64,000 nucleotides of DNA, taken from the NCBI RefSeq assembly GCF_000422265.1, contig NZ_AULL01000017.1, forward strand, positions 124,001-188,000. Direction: 5' to 3'. This DNA comes from Kaistella palustris DSM 21579 (GTDB taxonomy: Bacteria; Bacteroidota; Bacteroidia; Flavobacteriales; Weeksellaceae). Positions 15,638-23,904 of this stretch are shown here, one piece after another. A model generated the notes under the pieces. It ran no database searches. It worked only from the letters and a program-made list of their open reading frames with translations, and was not told the DNA's origin. Both the position numbers and the translations under genes were made by a program. How positions within the stretch are numbered: position 1 is the stretch's first letter; each line of letters opens with the position of its first letter.

Positions 15638-17761
15638 ATGAGTACCAATACCAGAAACTTACGGAATGTAGTTTTACTCGGTCATTCAGACAGTGGTAAG
15701 ACTACGCTCATAGAAACCATGCTTTACGAAGGAGGGGCGATCAACCGCCGGGGCAGCGTAGAGGGACAAAACATGGTGAGTGACCACACGGAAATCGAAC
15801 ATGAAAAGCGCAAAACGCTGTTTTCTCACCAAATGTTCGTCAACTGGCGAAACAACAAAATAAACATTATCGACACTCCCGGATTTGACGATTTCGTTGG
15901 CGAAGTCGTTTCCTCGTTAAAAGTGGCCGATACAGCACTCATTGTATTAAATGCTGCCAACGGTGTGGAAGTCGGCACCCAGATCGTTTGGGAATATGTA
16001 GAAAAATATCTTACTCCTACGATTTTTGTCATCAATCAGATGGATCATGCCAAAGCAGATTATGAAAAAACGCTGGAGCAGGCGAAGGAACGTTTCGGTT
16101 CCAAAGTGGTTCCCATTCAGTATCCATTAAACTCAGGGGGAAATTTTAATTCCATCATCGATGCATTAAGAATGGTAATGTATGTGTTCCCTGAAAATGG
16201 CGGGAAACCGGAGAAAAAGCCCATCCCTGAAAGTGAAATGGCAAGGGCCAATGAAATGCACAACGCCTTGGTAGAGATCGCCGCGGAGAATGAAGAAGGT
16301 CTGATGGAGAAGTATTTCGAGGAAGGAAATCTTTCGGAAGACGATCTGGCAAAAGGAATTACGATCGCTCTGGCAAAACAGCAGTTTTTCCCGGTCTTCG
16401 TCACAAGTGGTCTAAAAGACATGGGCAGCGGACGGCTGATGGGTTTCATTGATGATATTGCGCCATCGCCCGCAGAACGCCCGGCACGAAAACTCGAAAA
16501 CGGTGAAGAAATTTCTTACGATCCCGCAGACAAAACCACGGTATTTATTTATAAAACACTCTCGGAGCCGCAGGTCGGAATGGTTTCTTATTTTAAAGTT
16601 TTAAGCGGGACATTGAAACCAGGTGATGAACTGATTAATGCTGATAATGGTGAAAATGAAAGACTCAGTCAACTTTTCATTACCGAAGGAAAGGACAGGA
16701 TTCCTGTGACAGAACTGGTTGCCGGCGATTTGGGCGCGACAGTAAAGTTAAAATCCGGCCACTCCAACAATACATTAAATTCAAAAGGGCTGAACAGAAA
16801 AGTCCGGCCGATGGAATTTCCCGAAAGCCGTATTCGAAAAGCGGTTTCTGCCGGCTCCGCTGCCGATATGGAGAAACTGGTAACCGCATTGCACAAAATC
16901 GGGGAGGAAGATCCCACTTTACATGTGGAACAGTCTGCCGAACTTAAGCAGACTTTATTGCACGCTCAGGGCCAGCTTCATCTCGATCTTGTGAAACAAA
17001 GGCTGGAACGCGAGTTTGGTGTGAAAATGACTTTTGAAAATCCGAAGATTCCTTATCGGGAAACGATCACCGGCAAAGCTGACGCCGATTACCGCCACAA
17101 AAAGCAATCGGGCGGAGCAGGACAGTTCGCCGAGATCCATATGCGTGTTGAAAACTTTTACGATGGCATGGAAGAGCCAACCGGTGTAAATATTCGGCAG
17201 AAAGATATCGAAGAGCTGCCTTGGGGCGGTAAACTCGCATTTTACTGGTGTATTGTAGGTGGAGCAATTGATAACCGGTTTATCGGTGCAATCAAAAAAG
17301 GCATCATGCAGCAGATGAAAGAAGGTCCGCTCACCGGGTCGCACTGCCAGAACATTCGTGTTGCAGTGTACGAGGGTAAAATGCACAGCGTGGATTCCAA
17401 CGATATTTCCTTTCAGCTTGCTGCCGCGGGCGCTTTCCGGGAAGGATTTCAGCGGGCGAAACCGCAACTCCTTGAGCCGGTGTACAGCGTAGAAATTCTT
17501 TGTCCGGATGCGGATACAGGCGACGTGATGGGCGACCTTCAAACCCGCCGCGCCATTATTTCTGGTATGGATTCCGAAGGCCATTATCAGAAAATTCTGG
17601 CTGAGGTTCCGCTCGCAGAAATGCACGATTACGGCTCCGCGCTTCGTTCCATCACCGGTGGCCGTGCAAAATTTACGATGAAGTTTTCTCAATATCAGTT
17701 GGTTCCCGGCAATGTACAGCAGGAACTTGTAAAAAGTCATGCCCACCTGGAGGAAGCTTAA
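15638..17761 (+). CDS. EF-G-like translation factor (EF-G2-type paralogue)
   Basis: A 707-residue protein with full EF-G architecture: GTPase domain, domain II, III, IV with the loop HKKQSGGAGQFAEIH near 486, and V. The G1 loop is GHSDSGKTT at 15-23 (normal EF-G: GHIDAGKTT), the G3 motif is DTPGFDDF at 79-86 rather than DTPGHVDF, and G4 is NQMD at 133-136 rather than NKMD. The histidine that activates water for GTP hydrolysis is therefore Phe83. Switch I is also atypical (DHTEIEHEKRKTLF). This pattern resembles the EF-G2 paralogue of Bacteroides, reported to support translation without ribosome-dependent GTPase activity. Housekeeping fusA should lie elsewhere, among ribosomal genes. A strong terminator follows. 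Confidence 0.88.
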   Translation: MSTNTRNLRNVVLLGHSDSGKTTLIETMLYEGGAINRRGSVEGQNMVSDHTEIEHEKRKTLFSHQMFVNWRNNKINIIDTPGFDDFVGEVVSSLKVADTALIVLNAANGVEVGTQIVWEYVEKYLTPTIFVINQMDHAKADYEKTLEQAKERFGSKVVPIQYPLNSGGNFNSIIDALRMVMYVFPENGGKPEKKPIPESEMARANEMHNALVEIAAENEEGLMEKYFEEGNLSEDDLAKGITIALAKQQFFPVFVTSGLKDMGSGRLMGFIDDIAPSPAERPARKLENGEEISYDPADKTTVFIYKTLSEPQVGMVSYFKVLSGTLKPGDELINADNGENERLSQLFITEGKDRIPVTELVAGDLGATVKLKSGHSNNTLNSKGLNRKVRPMEFPESRIRKAVSAGSAADMEKLVTALHKIGEEDPTLHVEQSAELKQTLLHAQGQLHLDLVKQRLEREFGVKMTFENPKIPYRETITGKADADYRHKKQSGGAGQFAEIHMRVENFYDGMEEPTGVNIRQKDIEELPWGGKLAFYWCIVGGAIDNRFIGAIKKGIMQQMKEGPLTGSHCQNIRVAVYEGKMHSVDSNDISFQLAAAGAFREGFQRAKPQLLEPVYSVEILCPDADTGDVMGDLQTRRAIISGMDSEGHYQKILAEVPLAEMHDYGSALRSITGGRAKFTMKFSQYQLVPGNVQQELVKSHAHLEEA

Positions 17762-17822
17762 GAAGAGCCACGGAAAAAGTCGAAAGAGCCAGCTTAGAAC
17801 TGGAAATGATGATTAAAAAGAG

Positions 17823-17846
17823 ACCCTGACTAAAGTTGGGGTTTTT
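17823..17846 (+). terminator. Rho-independent terminator of the EF-G-like gene
   Basis: ACCCTGACT at 17823-17831 pairs with AGTTGGGGT at 17834-17842 (two wobble pairs), followed by five Ts. It lies 61 bases after the stop codon. Confidence 0.7.
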
Positions 17847-17952
17847 GGGTGAAGATGGTGAAAACTATTTTTAATTGTACACAACGCTATAAATTTCAAT
17901 TAGGCATTCGCCAAAAGGTCAGCAAAAACGCGTGACGATCAGCCTTCAGAAA

Positions 17953-17983
17953 AAAAATATCCGTCGGGCTGACGGATATTTTT
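17953..17983 (-). terminator. Rho-independent terminator of tnaA (bidirectional)
   Basis: AAATATCCGTC and GACGGATATTT form an 11-12 bp stem around a GGGCT loop, flanked by A and T runs on both sides. It starts one base beyond the tnaA stop codon on the minus strand and could also act as a second terminator for the plus-strand EF-G-like gene. Confidence 0.8.
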
Positions 17984-17984
17984 G

Positions 17985-19361
17985 TTAGGCTTTCCCAAGT
18001 TGCACCGTGAAATGCCGTAAAATGTCCGGTTCCCACATGATAGAATATCCTTTTGTAATCTCGTTTCGCCGTTCGTAGACATTTTTCACGGCAGCCGCGA
18101 TATAATCCATGTGATTGTTCGTGTACGTCCTGCGTGGAATGGCAAGCCGTACAAGCTCGAGTTTGGGATAGCGGTTTTCGCGCGTATCGGGATCACGGTC
18201 TGCAAGCAGGGTGCCGATTTCCACGGTGCGAATCCCGGCTTCCAGATAAATTTCATTGGCAAGAGTTTGTGCAGGAAACTCCGCGCGGGCGACCTGTGGC
18301 AGGAATTTCAGCGAATCAATAAATACGGCATGTCCGCCAATGGGTTTCTGCACCGGAATGCCGTATTCGATGAGTTTATTTCCCAGGTATTCAACCTGTG
18401 AAATACGGCTTTCGAGGTAAGGAAATTCTGTCGCTTCAGTCAGTCCCACCGCCAAAGCCGCCATATCGCGACCCGCCATACCACCGTAGGTGATAAAACC
18501 TTCGTAGATGATGGTAAAATTTGAAGCGGCACGGTAGATATTTTCATCATTCAGCGCGATGAAACCGCCGATATTTACAAGTCCGTCTTTTTTTGAACTC
18601 ATGGTCATGCCGGCGCCGTAAGAAAAGACTTCTTTTGCAATCTCTTTGATGGTGCGGTTTTCCTGACCTTTTTCCCTTTGTTTTATGAAATACGCATTCT
18701 CTGCAAATCTGGCGGAATCAAAATAGATGGGAATTCCATAACGGTCGGAAAGTTCTTTTACGGCTCTGATATTTTCTATTGAAACAGGCTGTCCGCCGGA
18801 GGAATTGCAAGTAATAGTGATCAGGCAGAAAGGGATTTTTTCTTTGGGATAGGTTTTATAAACATCTTCCAGTTTTTGCAGATCAATATTTCCTTTGAAG
18901 GGGTGAAGGTTTTCTACATCGAAAGCCTCATCAATGGTACAGTCGACTGCGTGCGCTTTCCGGATCTCGATATGGCCTTTGGTCGTATCGAAATGGGAAT
19001 TGCCGGGAACAATGTCGCCGTCTTTAACCAAAACCGAAAACAACACGTTTTCTGCCGCTCTTCCCTGATGTGTTGGCAGGAGATATTGGTAACCGGTAAT
19101 ATTTTTTACAGTATCGTGAAGGGCCTCAAAACTGCGGGAACCGGCATAACTCTCATCACCCGTCATCAGTGCGCCCCATTGCTGATCGCTCATAGCGCCG
19201 GTTCCGGAATCGGTAAGCAGATCAATGAACACCTGCGACGATTTTAAATTAAAAAGATTGTAATTTGCTTTTTGTAGCCATGATTCTCTTTCTGCACGGG
19301 TGGACTGGCGGATTTCTTCCACCATCTTTATTCTGAAAGGTTCAGCGTAAGGTAAATTCAT
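17985..19361 (-). CDS. tnaA: Tryptophanase (tryptophan indole-lyase)
   Basis: A 458-residue PLP beta-eliminating lyase that splits tryptophan into indole, pyruvate and ammonia. Signatures: IDLLTDSGTGAMSDQQWGAL, PTHQGRAAENV, DSARFAENAYFIKQRE, and the PLP lysine region MSSKKDGLVNIGG (Lys258 by alignment with E. coli Lys270). Residues separating tryptophanase from tyrosine phenol-lyase favour the former: FDTTKGH carries Asp125 where phenol-lyase has Thr, RTVEIG has Val where phenol-lyase has an Arg-type change, and LRHFT retains the His near the C-terminus. No tnaC-like leader or tnaB permease is adjacent. Indole formation is a known trait in this bacterial group. Confidence 0.95.
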   Translation of the reverse strand: MNLPYAEPFRIKMVEEIRQSTRAERESWLQKANYNLFNLKSSQVFIDLLTDSGTGAMSDQQWGALMTGDESYAGSRSFEALHDTVKNITGYQYLLPTHQGRAAENVLFSVLVKDGDIVPGNSHFDTTKGHIEIRKAHAVDCTIDEAFDVENLHPFKGNIDLQKLEDVYKTYPKEKIPFCLITITCNSSGGQPVSIENIRAVKELSDRYGIPIYFDSARFAENAYFIKQREKGQENRTIKEIAKEVFSYGAGMTMSSKKDGLVNIGGFIALNDENIYRAASNFTIIYEGFITYGGMAGRDMAALAVGLTEATEFPYLESRISQVEYLGNKLIEYGIPVQKPIGGHAVFIDSLKFLPQVARAEFPAQTLANEIYLEAGIRTVEIGTLLADRDPDTRENRYPKLELVRLAIPRRTYTNNHMDYIAAAVKNVYERRNEITKGYSIMWEPDILRHFTVQLGKA

Positions 19362-19446
19362 TAGAATGAAAATTAAAGTTTAATAATTAAAAAAGAAGGT
19401 TTGCAAAACGATGAAGGTTCATCATTTATCTTTTAACTGTTAACTT

Positions 19447-20067
19447 TCATTCAGGCGCTTTGAAGACGTTATCGTCACTGTGAAAACCTGCTACGCCACC
19501 ACTTACCGCAAATTTCATGGCCTGTGCGGCACTTACATTTTCGAGCACCACAATATTGGTGGCCAGTACAAAGACTACCCAGCCGGAAACCGCGTAGGAA
19601 TGCGGCAGATAAACAGAAACATAATCGGGAAAACCGACAGATGAAAGATCACTCTGCGTAAGAAATCCGATGCGCCAAACGTCAGGTTCTGTGGCTGTTT
19701 TAATGAGAACGGGTTGGTTGAATTTTTTCTTGTCGCCCACGAAAGAAGTCATTACATCTTTCAGTGAGGTATAAATGAATTTTATACCCGGCGTATGCTC
19801 AAGTATATAATCGAAACTGTCGACAACCACGCGGCCGAGCAGAAATTTATTGCCTAAAAATCCGATCAGCGCAGTACCCAAAATCACGATGGCAAAAGTG
19901 ATCCCCGGATACAGGCGTGCAGAAATCGCGGGAATGATATTATCGATACTGGAAACGATATACCAAATGATCCAGATGGTGAGCGCAAATGGTCCAATGA
20001 TAAGCAAACCCTGAAAAAAAGATTTAGCCAAAAGGTTAAAGGACTGCTCAACGCGCTGTTTGTTCAT
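19447..20067 (-). CDS. DUF502 family membrane protein
   Basis: A 206-residue protein with two N-terminal membrane segments (about 14-38 and 52-75), then the DUF502 hallmark HTPGIKFIYTSLKDVMTSFVG and a beta-rich soluble part ending with PDYVSVYLPHSYAVSGWVVFV, which may include a third hydrophobic segment. The family is widespread in bacteria and plants and has no agreed bacterial function. It lies 85 bases upstream of tnaA on the same strand, with no evident terminator between, so cotranscription is possible but unproven. Confidence 0.87.
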   Translation of the reverse strand: MNKQRVEQSFNLLAKSFFQGLLIIGPFALTIWIIWYIVSSIDNIIPAISARLYPGITFAIVILGTALIGFLGNKFLLGRVVVDSFDYILEHTPGIKFIYTSLKDVMTSFVGDKKKFNQPVLIKTATEPDVWRIGFLTQSDLSSVGFPDYVSVYLPHSYAVSGWVVFVLATNIVVLENVSAAQAMKFAVSGGVAGFHSDDNVFKAPE

Positions 20068-20128
20068 CGGGAGTAAATGGATTTATAGCGGTAAAAATAG
20101 GGAAATTATGACTTGAATTTAAAAATAA

Positions 20129-20707
20129 TCAACCGTGGATGCTTTCTTTTTTACCGTACGATTTTATGATCTCCGATTCATAGGTAAGCCATTCCTCCCA
20201 CCGCTGGTTCACCTTTTCGGGATCGCCGAGTTTTCTGGCAAATCCGATAAACGCGGTATAATGATTGGCTTCAGAGATCATTAACTCCTTATAAAAGGTT
20301 TTAAGTTCTTCATCTTTAATGTTTTCGGTGAGCACTTTAAATCGTTCGCAGCTTCTTGCTTCGATCATTGCGGCAAACAGAAGCCGGTCTACAATATAAT
20401 CTTCACGACTGCCCTGAACAATGAACTTGAAAAGCTGGCCTACATAATCATCCTTTCTTTCGCGGCCGAATTCATAACCGCGTTTTTTAATGATTTCGTG
20501 AACCTGCTGAAAGTGATCGAGCTCTTCACGTGCGATATTTAAAAGTTCGGTGATGATCCCGGGATATTCCGGCAGCATGGTAATCAGCGTGATGGCGTTG
20601 GTTGTGGCTTTCTGCTCACACCATGCGTGATCTGTTAGGATCTCTTCCAGATTACCTTCTGCAATGTTGGCCCAGCGGGGATCAGTGAGCAGTTTCAGTT
20701 TAAACAT
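20129..20707 (-). CDS. miaE: tRNA-(ms2io6A)-hydroxylase MiaE
   Basis: A 192-residue ferritin-like diiron monooxygenase that hydroxylates the isopentenyl group of 2-methylthio-N6-isopentenyl-A37 in tRNA. The four-helix-bundle metal ligands are visible as LEEILTDHAWCEQKA, REELDHFQQVHEI, EARSCERF and SEANHYTAF. The ATG at 20707 (MFKLKLLTDPRW) is preferred over the upstream GTG at 20725. miaA and miaB are not in the window. The enzyme needs oxygen, fitting an aerobic flavobacterium. Confidence 0.92.
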   Translation of the reverse strand: MFKLKLLTDPRWANIAEGNLEEILTDHAWCEQKATTNAITLITMLPEYPGIITELLNIAREELDHFQQVHEIIKKRGYEFGRERKDDYVGQLFKFIVQGSREDYIVDRLLFAAMIEARSCERFKVLTENIKDEELKTFYKELMISEANHYTAFIGFARKLGDPEKVNQRWEEWLTYESEIIKSYGKKESIHG

Positions 20708-20853
20708 AGTCAGATTTTTTTGCACTGTAAATGTAGTGATATTCAGGAAAATCTACCGATCAATAATTACACTATATCTAAGCTTTGTAAATAATCATTG
20801 GGAATTGTGGCACAAAACTTGAAGTTATTCGATCAACATTAAAAATTTAAATT

Positions 20854-21099
20854 ATGAATACTGCATTAGTAACAAAAAAAATGGAAAGCTTCGGGATCTT
20901 TATTCTTACTTTCTTTTTCAGCGTGATGGCTCTGGCCCAGGAAACTACAACTCCAAAAGTTGATGTCTCTACAACTTCAACCACAACTACAACTACAGAA
21001 GAATGGTACTCCAATCCGATTTTCTGGGTGATCGGCGCTCTGCTGCTCATCGTACTTATCGCAGTTGTGGCGAGAGGTAACAGAAACACAGCTGACTAA
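20854..21099 (+). CDS. Small Thr-rich membrane protein
   Basis: An 81-residue protein with a signal-like hydrophobic segment (about 12-28, ending MALAQ), a Ser/Thr run near residues 38-48 (STTSTTTTTTEE), then a WYSNPIFWVIGALLLIVLIAVV membrane anchor and a short basic tail. After processing it would be a roughly 50-residue single-pass protein. The family is not one I can name. A strong terminator follows the gene, which supports real expression of a monocistronic mRNA. Confidence 0.7.
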   Translation: MNTALVTKKMESFGIFILTFFFSVMALAQETTTPKVDVSTTSTTTTTTEEWYSNPIFWVIGALLLIVLIAVVARGNRNTAD

Positions 21100-21114
21100 A
21101 AATGTAAAGAAACT

Positions 21115-22257
21115 TTATATGCCGCTTCCGGAAACTGAGGCGGTTTTTTTGCGCAATAATTCTAAAAATTTCCAGCCGAATGCATCCATTTTCTTTAAAC
21201 CTGTGGCAATAAGAACAGCAAGTCCCACATTTAAAAGATAAATGAGAATCATCAGCAGCCACCATGGCATCTTACCCTGCAAAGGAACAACTGCAAAATA
21301 AACCAGTGAAGAACTGATTCCCTGCGCGAAATAAAAGAAAATCGCATTTTTACCGATATACGTGATAAGATTAGATTTGCTGATCTTCACTCTGTTATAA
21401 AGAACAAAAAGGGTGAGTAATGAAAAACTTGACCAGAAAATGTACAGTAATTTCGGTGGAAACTTGGCTTTATTCATCTTTAAAAATAATTCTTTCCCGA
21501 AATTCCAGAAGAGAAACAGAAGAATAAAAATCAAAATCCCATATAGAAACGGAATCCATTTTCCCGGTATTTTTTTACCTTTTAATTGATGCGCTAATAA
21601 GAAAATCCCCAGGTAAAATGCAACATAACCAACTTGTCCAGATGGGTAAGATTGTGGAGGAAAATCAAAAAACGGAAGCAAGTTGAGAAGTGGGTAAAGA
21701 TTAAAAATTAAAGTCAAACCAAAACACAATCCTATAAACCAAGTAATGTGTTTTGAAAAAAACTTCAAAATTAAAACTCCAAAAACGGTCAGAATAAAAT
21801 ACACTTTTAAATACCAGAAACTTCCCATCACGACAGGAAAACTATCCGCGTTTGTATATTGATGAAGATACCAATTCCCAAGATTTTGCCATTGCGGAAC
21901 ATCAGAAATACTGGTCGGAACATATTTACTCCCGAAAGTCCCGTAGAAATTTTTCATCCACTCCAAACCGAAGAAATTCAGCCCGAAAACTTTGAAAAAA
22001 TAATCCAGAAAGAACAGGAAGGTCACAAATATCATATAAGTGATCTGCAGTTTCAGCAGGCGGTACAGAGTTTTTTCTACATTGGCGCCGGAAGTGAGGC
22101 CACTTAAAGCGTAGAACAGCGGTACATCGATCAGCAGCGACAGGATCCGCACTTCGCCCGGCACATAATACTGCCCCGACCAATACGCCGTATGGATGAA
22201 GATGATGGAGAGTGTTGCAAATCCTTTCGCGAAATCTATATATAAATCTCTTTTCAT
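21115..22257 (-). CDS. Acyltransferase 3 (OafA/YrhL-like) membrane protein
   Basis: A 380-residue polytopic protein with about ten hydrophobic segments. The N-terminal RDLYIDFAKGFATLSIIFIHTAYW carries the Asp and His typical of acyltransferase family 3, whose members O-acetylate or otherwise acylate surface sugars at the inner membrane. No polysaccharide genes lie nearby to show the substrate. It converges on the small Thr-rich gene; that gene's terminator stem lies within the last dozen codons of this one. Confidence 0.82.
   Translation of the reverse strand: MKRDLYIDFAKGFATLSIIFIHTAYWSGQYYVPGEVRILSLLIDVPLFYALSGLTSGANVEKTLYRLLKLQITYMIFVTFLFFLDYFFKVFGLNFFGLEWMKNFYGTFGSKYVPTSISDVPQWQNLGNWYLHQYTNADSFPVVMGSFWYLKVYFILTVFGVLILKFFSKHITWFIGLCFGLTLIFNLYPLLNLLPFFDFPPQSYPSGQVGYVAFYLGIFLLAHQLKGKKIPGKWIPFLYGILIFILLFLFWNFGKELFLKMNKAKFPPKLLYIFWSSFSLLTLFVLYNRVKISKSNLITYIGKNAIFFYFAQGISSSLVYFAVVPLQGKMPWWLLMILIYLLNVGLAVLIATGLKKMDAFGWKFLELLRKKTASVSGSGI
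21122..21150 (+). terminator. Rho-independent terminator inside a convergent gene end
   Basis: CCGCTTC at 21122-21128 pairs with GAGGCGG at 21137-21143, followed by seven Ts. It serves the plus-strand gene at 20854-21099 and overlaps the 3' coding end of the acyltransferase gene. Confidence 0.75.
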
Positions 22258-22446
22258 AAATTAGTGAAAAATCAAATGTAGAAAAAATAAAGACTGCCCG
22301 CTTTTTAATTTTACCTAAAGGTTCTGTGTAAGCGTTATGTCTGAATTTTTTCTCTGCTGGCCTAAAATAAACCAATGGAATAAACTTTCTTTCAGGACTG
22401 GAGCGGTCTGTTACGAATTGCCGTCACCAGTATTTCGGCATATCTG

Positions 22447-22908
22447 ATGCTGATTATAATGCTGCGTATTTCAGGAAAGCGAACACTCTCCAAGATGAAT
22501 GCTTTCGATTTTATAGTCACCATCGCCCTGGGCTCTATGCTGAGTTCTGTGATATTAAATAAAGATACGCCACTGGCCGAAGGACTGCTGGCAATTGGTC
22601 TGCTCATTTTAATGCAGTATCTGTTTTCAATGTTATCCGTGCGGAGCACGAAATTTAAAGCGCTGATCAGCAATCCGCCAGTCGTATTATATTACCGCGG
22701 CCAATTTTTTGATGAAATTTTAAAGAAAGAAAGAATTGCTCAGTCGCAGATCAACCAATCCATTCGCGGCGCAGGTTTTGCTGATATTACGGCCATTGAG
22801 GCAATTGTGCTGGAATCTACAGGTGATTTATCCGTTATCAGCAAGGCGGACCAGGTGAAAAGGCGCAGCGCGCTGAGCGAAATTACAAACTTTCCGGCAG
22901 AAAAATAA
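22447..22908 (+). CDS. DUF421 (YetF-like) membrane protein, N-terminus interrupted by a stop
   Basis: The 153 residues from ATG 22447 match the DUF421 family: LRISGKRTLSKMNAFDFIV, TIALGSMLSSVILNKDTPLAEG, a membrane segment LLAIGLLILMQYLF, then the cytoplasmic YetF domain (NPPVVLYYRGQ through AIVLESTGDLSVI). In the same frame, ATG-GAA-TAA at 22375-22383 is followed by codons for TFFQDWSGLLRIAVTSISAYLM, exactly the expected first part of the family. So codon 3 appears to have become a stop. The only in-frame downstream ATG is 22447, which truncates the first membrane segment. It may be non-functional or start unusually (a CTG at 22408 is the other option). Confidence 0.7.
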   Translation: MLIIMLRISGKRTLSKMNAFDFIVTIALGSMLSSVILNKDTPLAEGLLAIGLLILMQYLFSMLSVRSTKFKALISNPPVVLYYRGQFFDEILKKERIAQSQINQSIRGAGFADITAIEAIVLESTGDLSVISKADQVKRRSALSEITNFPAEK

Positions 22909-22956
22909 GGTGCCATTTCCGTGCTTTCCATAAATACCATCTGAATTAAAAATATA

Positions 22957-22990
22957 TTTGTGGATAACTCAATTTTATTTCTTACTTTTG
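22957..22990 (+). promoter_or_regulatory. rplU-rpmA promoter
   Basis: TTTG at 22957-22960, a 22-base spacer and TACTTTTG at 22983-22990 match the Bacteroidota promoter pattern. The rplU start is 32 bases further on. Confidence 0.7.
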
Positions 22991-23022
22991 CACCTCGAAT
23001 TAACTAACAAAACTTATAAACA

Positions 23023-23430
23023 ATGTTTGCAATTGTAGAAATAGCAGGGCTTCAATACAAAGTTGAGCAAGACCAAAAGTTGTTTGTAAACCGTTTGAAA
23101 GGCGATAAAGGAGGAAAGGTTTCTTTCGATAAAGTACTTTTAACTGTAAACGGTTCTACAACAATCGGCGCCCCAGCTGTAAGCGGTATCACTGTTGATG
23201 CCGAGATTTTAGATCACGTGAAAGCGGATAAAGTAATCATCTTCAAAAAGAAAAGAAGAAAAGGTTACGAGAAGAAAAACGGTCACAGACAATCGTTAAC
23301 ACAAATTCAGATCACCGGTATCACAGGATTTGACAATAAGAAAGAAGACAAAAAAGCAGCTCCAAAAGCGAAGAAAGCAGAAGCGCCAGCTGTAGAAACA
23401 ACGAATACAGACAGCGAAACCGCTGAATAA
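23023..23430 (+). CDS. rplU: 50S ribosomal protein L21
   Basis: Residues 1-103 are a standard L21: MFAIVEIAGLQYKVEQDQ, KVLLTVNG, VDAEILDHVKADKVIIFKKK, RRKGYEKKNGHRQSLTQIQI. It is followed by an Ala/Lys/Glu-rich tail of about 30 residues (KKEDKKAAPKAKKAEAPAV...), making 135 residues against the usual 103 or so. The tail is low complexity and probably disordered on the ribosome surface. rpmA follows at 26 bases, the near-universal L21-L27 operon. Confidence 0.97.
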   Translation: MFAIVEIAGLQYKVEQDQKLFVNRLKGDKGGKVSFDKVLLTVNGSTTIGAPAVSGITVDAEILDHVKADKVIIFKKKRRKGYEKKNGHRQSLTQIQITGITGFDNKKEDKKAAPKAKKAEAPAVETTNTDSETAE

Positions 23431-23456
23431 TTTAAACCAAAAAACCTTAAAATAAA

Positions 23457-23714
23457 ATGGCACACAAGAAAGGAGTTGGTAGTTCCAAAAATGGTAGAGA
23501 GTCACATTCCAAAAGATTAGGAGTGAAGATTTTCGGAGGACAAGAGGCTATCGCCGGAAACATTATCGTAAGACAAAGAGGTACGCAGCACCACCCGGGC
23601 GAAAACGTGGGCATGGGTAAAGACCACACTTTGCACGCACTTGTTGACGGTAAAGTAGTTTTCAGAAAGAAACAGAACAACAGATCATTTGTATCTATTG
23701 AGCCAAACGCATAA
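23457..23714 (+). CDS. rpmA: 50S ribosomal protein L27
   Basis: An 85-residue L27 with the expected N-terminus [20 protein letters not shown], the [10 protein letters not shown] segment, [21 protein letters not shown] and a basic C-terminus. It has no N-terminal pre-sequence of the kind cleaved in Firmicutes. It is the second gene of the rplU operon and is followed by a hairpin. Confidence 0.98.
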   Translation: MAHKKGVGSSKNGRESHSKRLGVKIFGGQEAIAGNIIVRQRGTQHHPGENVGMGKDHTLHALVDGKVVFRKKQNNRSFVSIEPNA

Positions 23715-23740
23715 TTCAAAAAGCGTTTCTAAAATATGTA

Positions 23741-23770
23741 AATCCCAATCTTCACAGGTTGGGATTATTC
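23741..23770 (+). terminator. Probable terminator of rplU-rpmA
   Basis: AATCCCAATC at 23741-23750 pairs with GGTTGGGATT at 23757-23766 (one wobble). The T run after it is weak (ATTCTTGTT). Confidence 0.55.
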
Positions 23771-23904
23771 TTGTTAAAGGCTTCGCGCAGCTATTCCCCT
23801 TTCAGCAAAAAACAGTCTGATAACGGCCAGTTCGGGAGTGTTCGATGTTTATAGTTTTTTACTTTGACTTTAATTATTATCTTTAAAAAAAATTGTGAAT
23901 AACT

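Noticed and set aside
16955-17746. 263-residue minus-strand open frame
   Set aside because: It lies wholly inside the EF-G-like gene on the other strand, has no family signature and mirrors its codons; a shadow frame.
17762-17984. Possible small RNA gene between the EF-G-like gene and tnaA
   Set aside because: The gap is filled by two ordinary terminators; no promoter-like element is seen.
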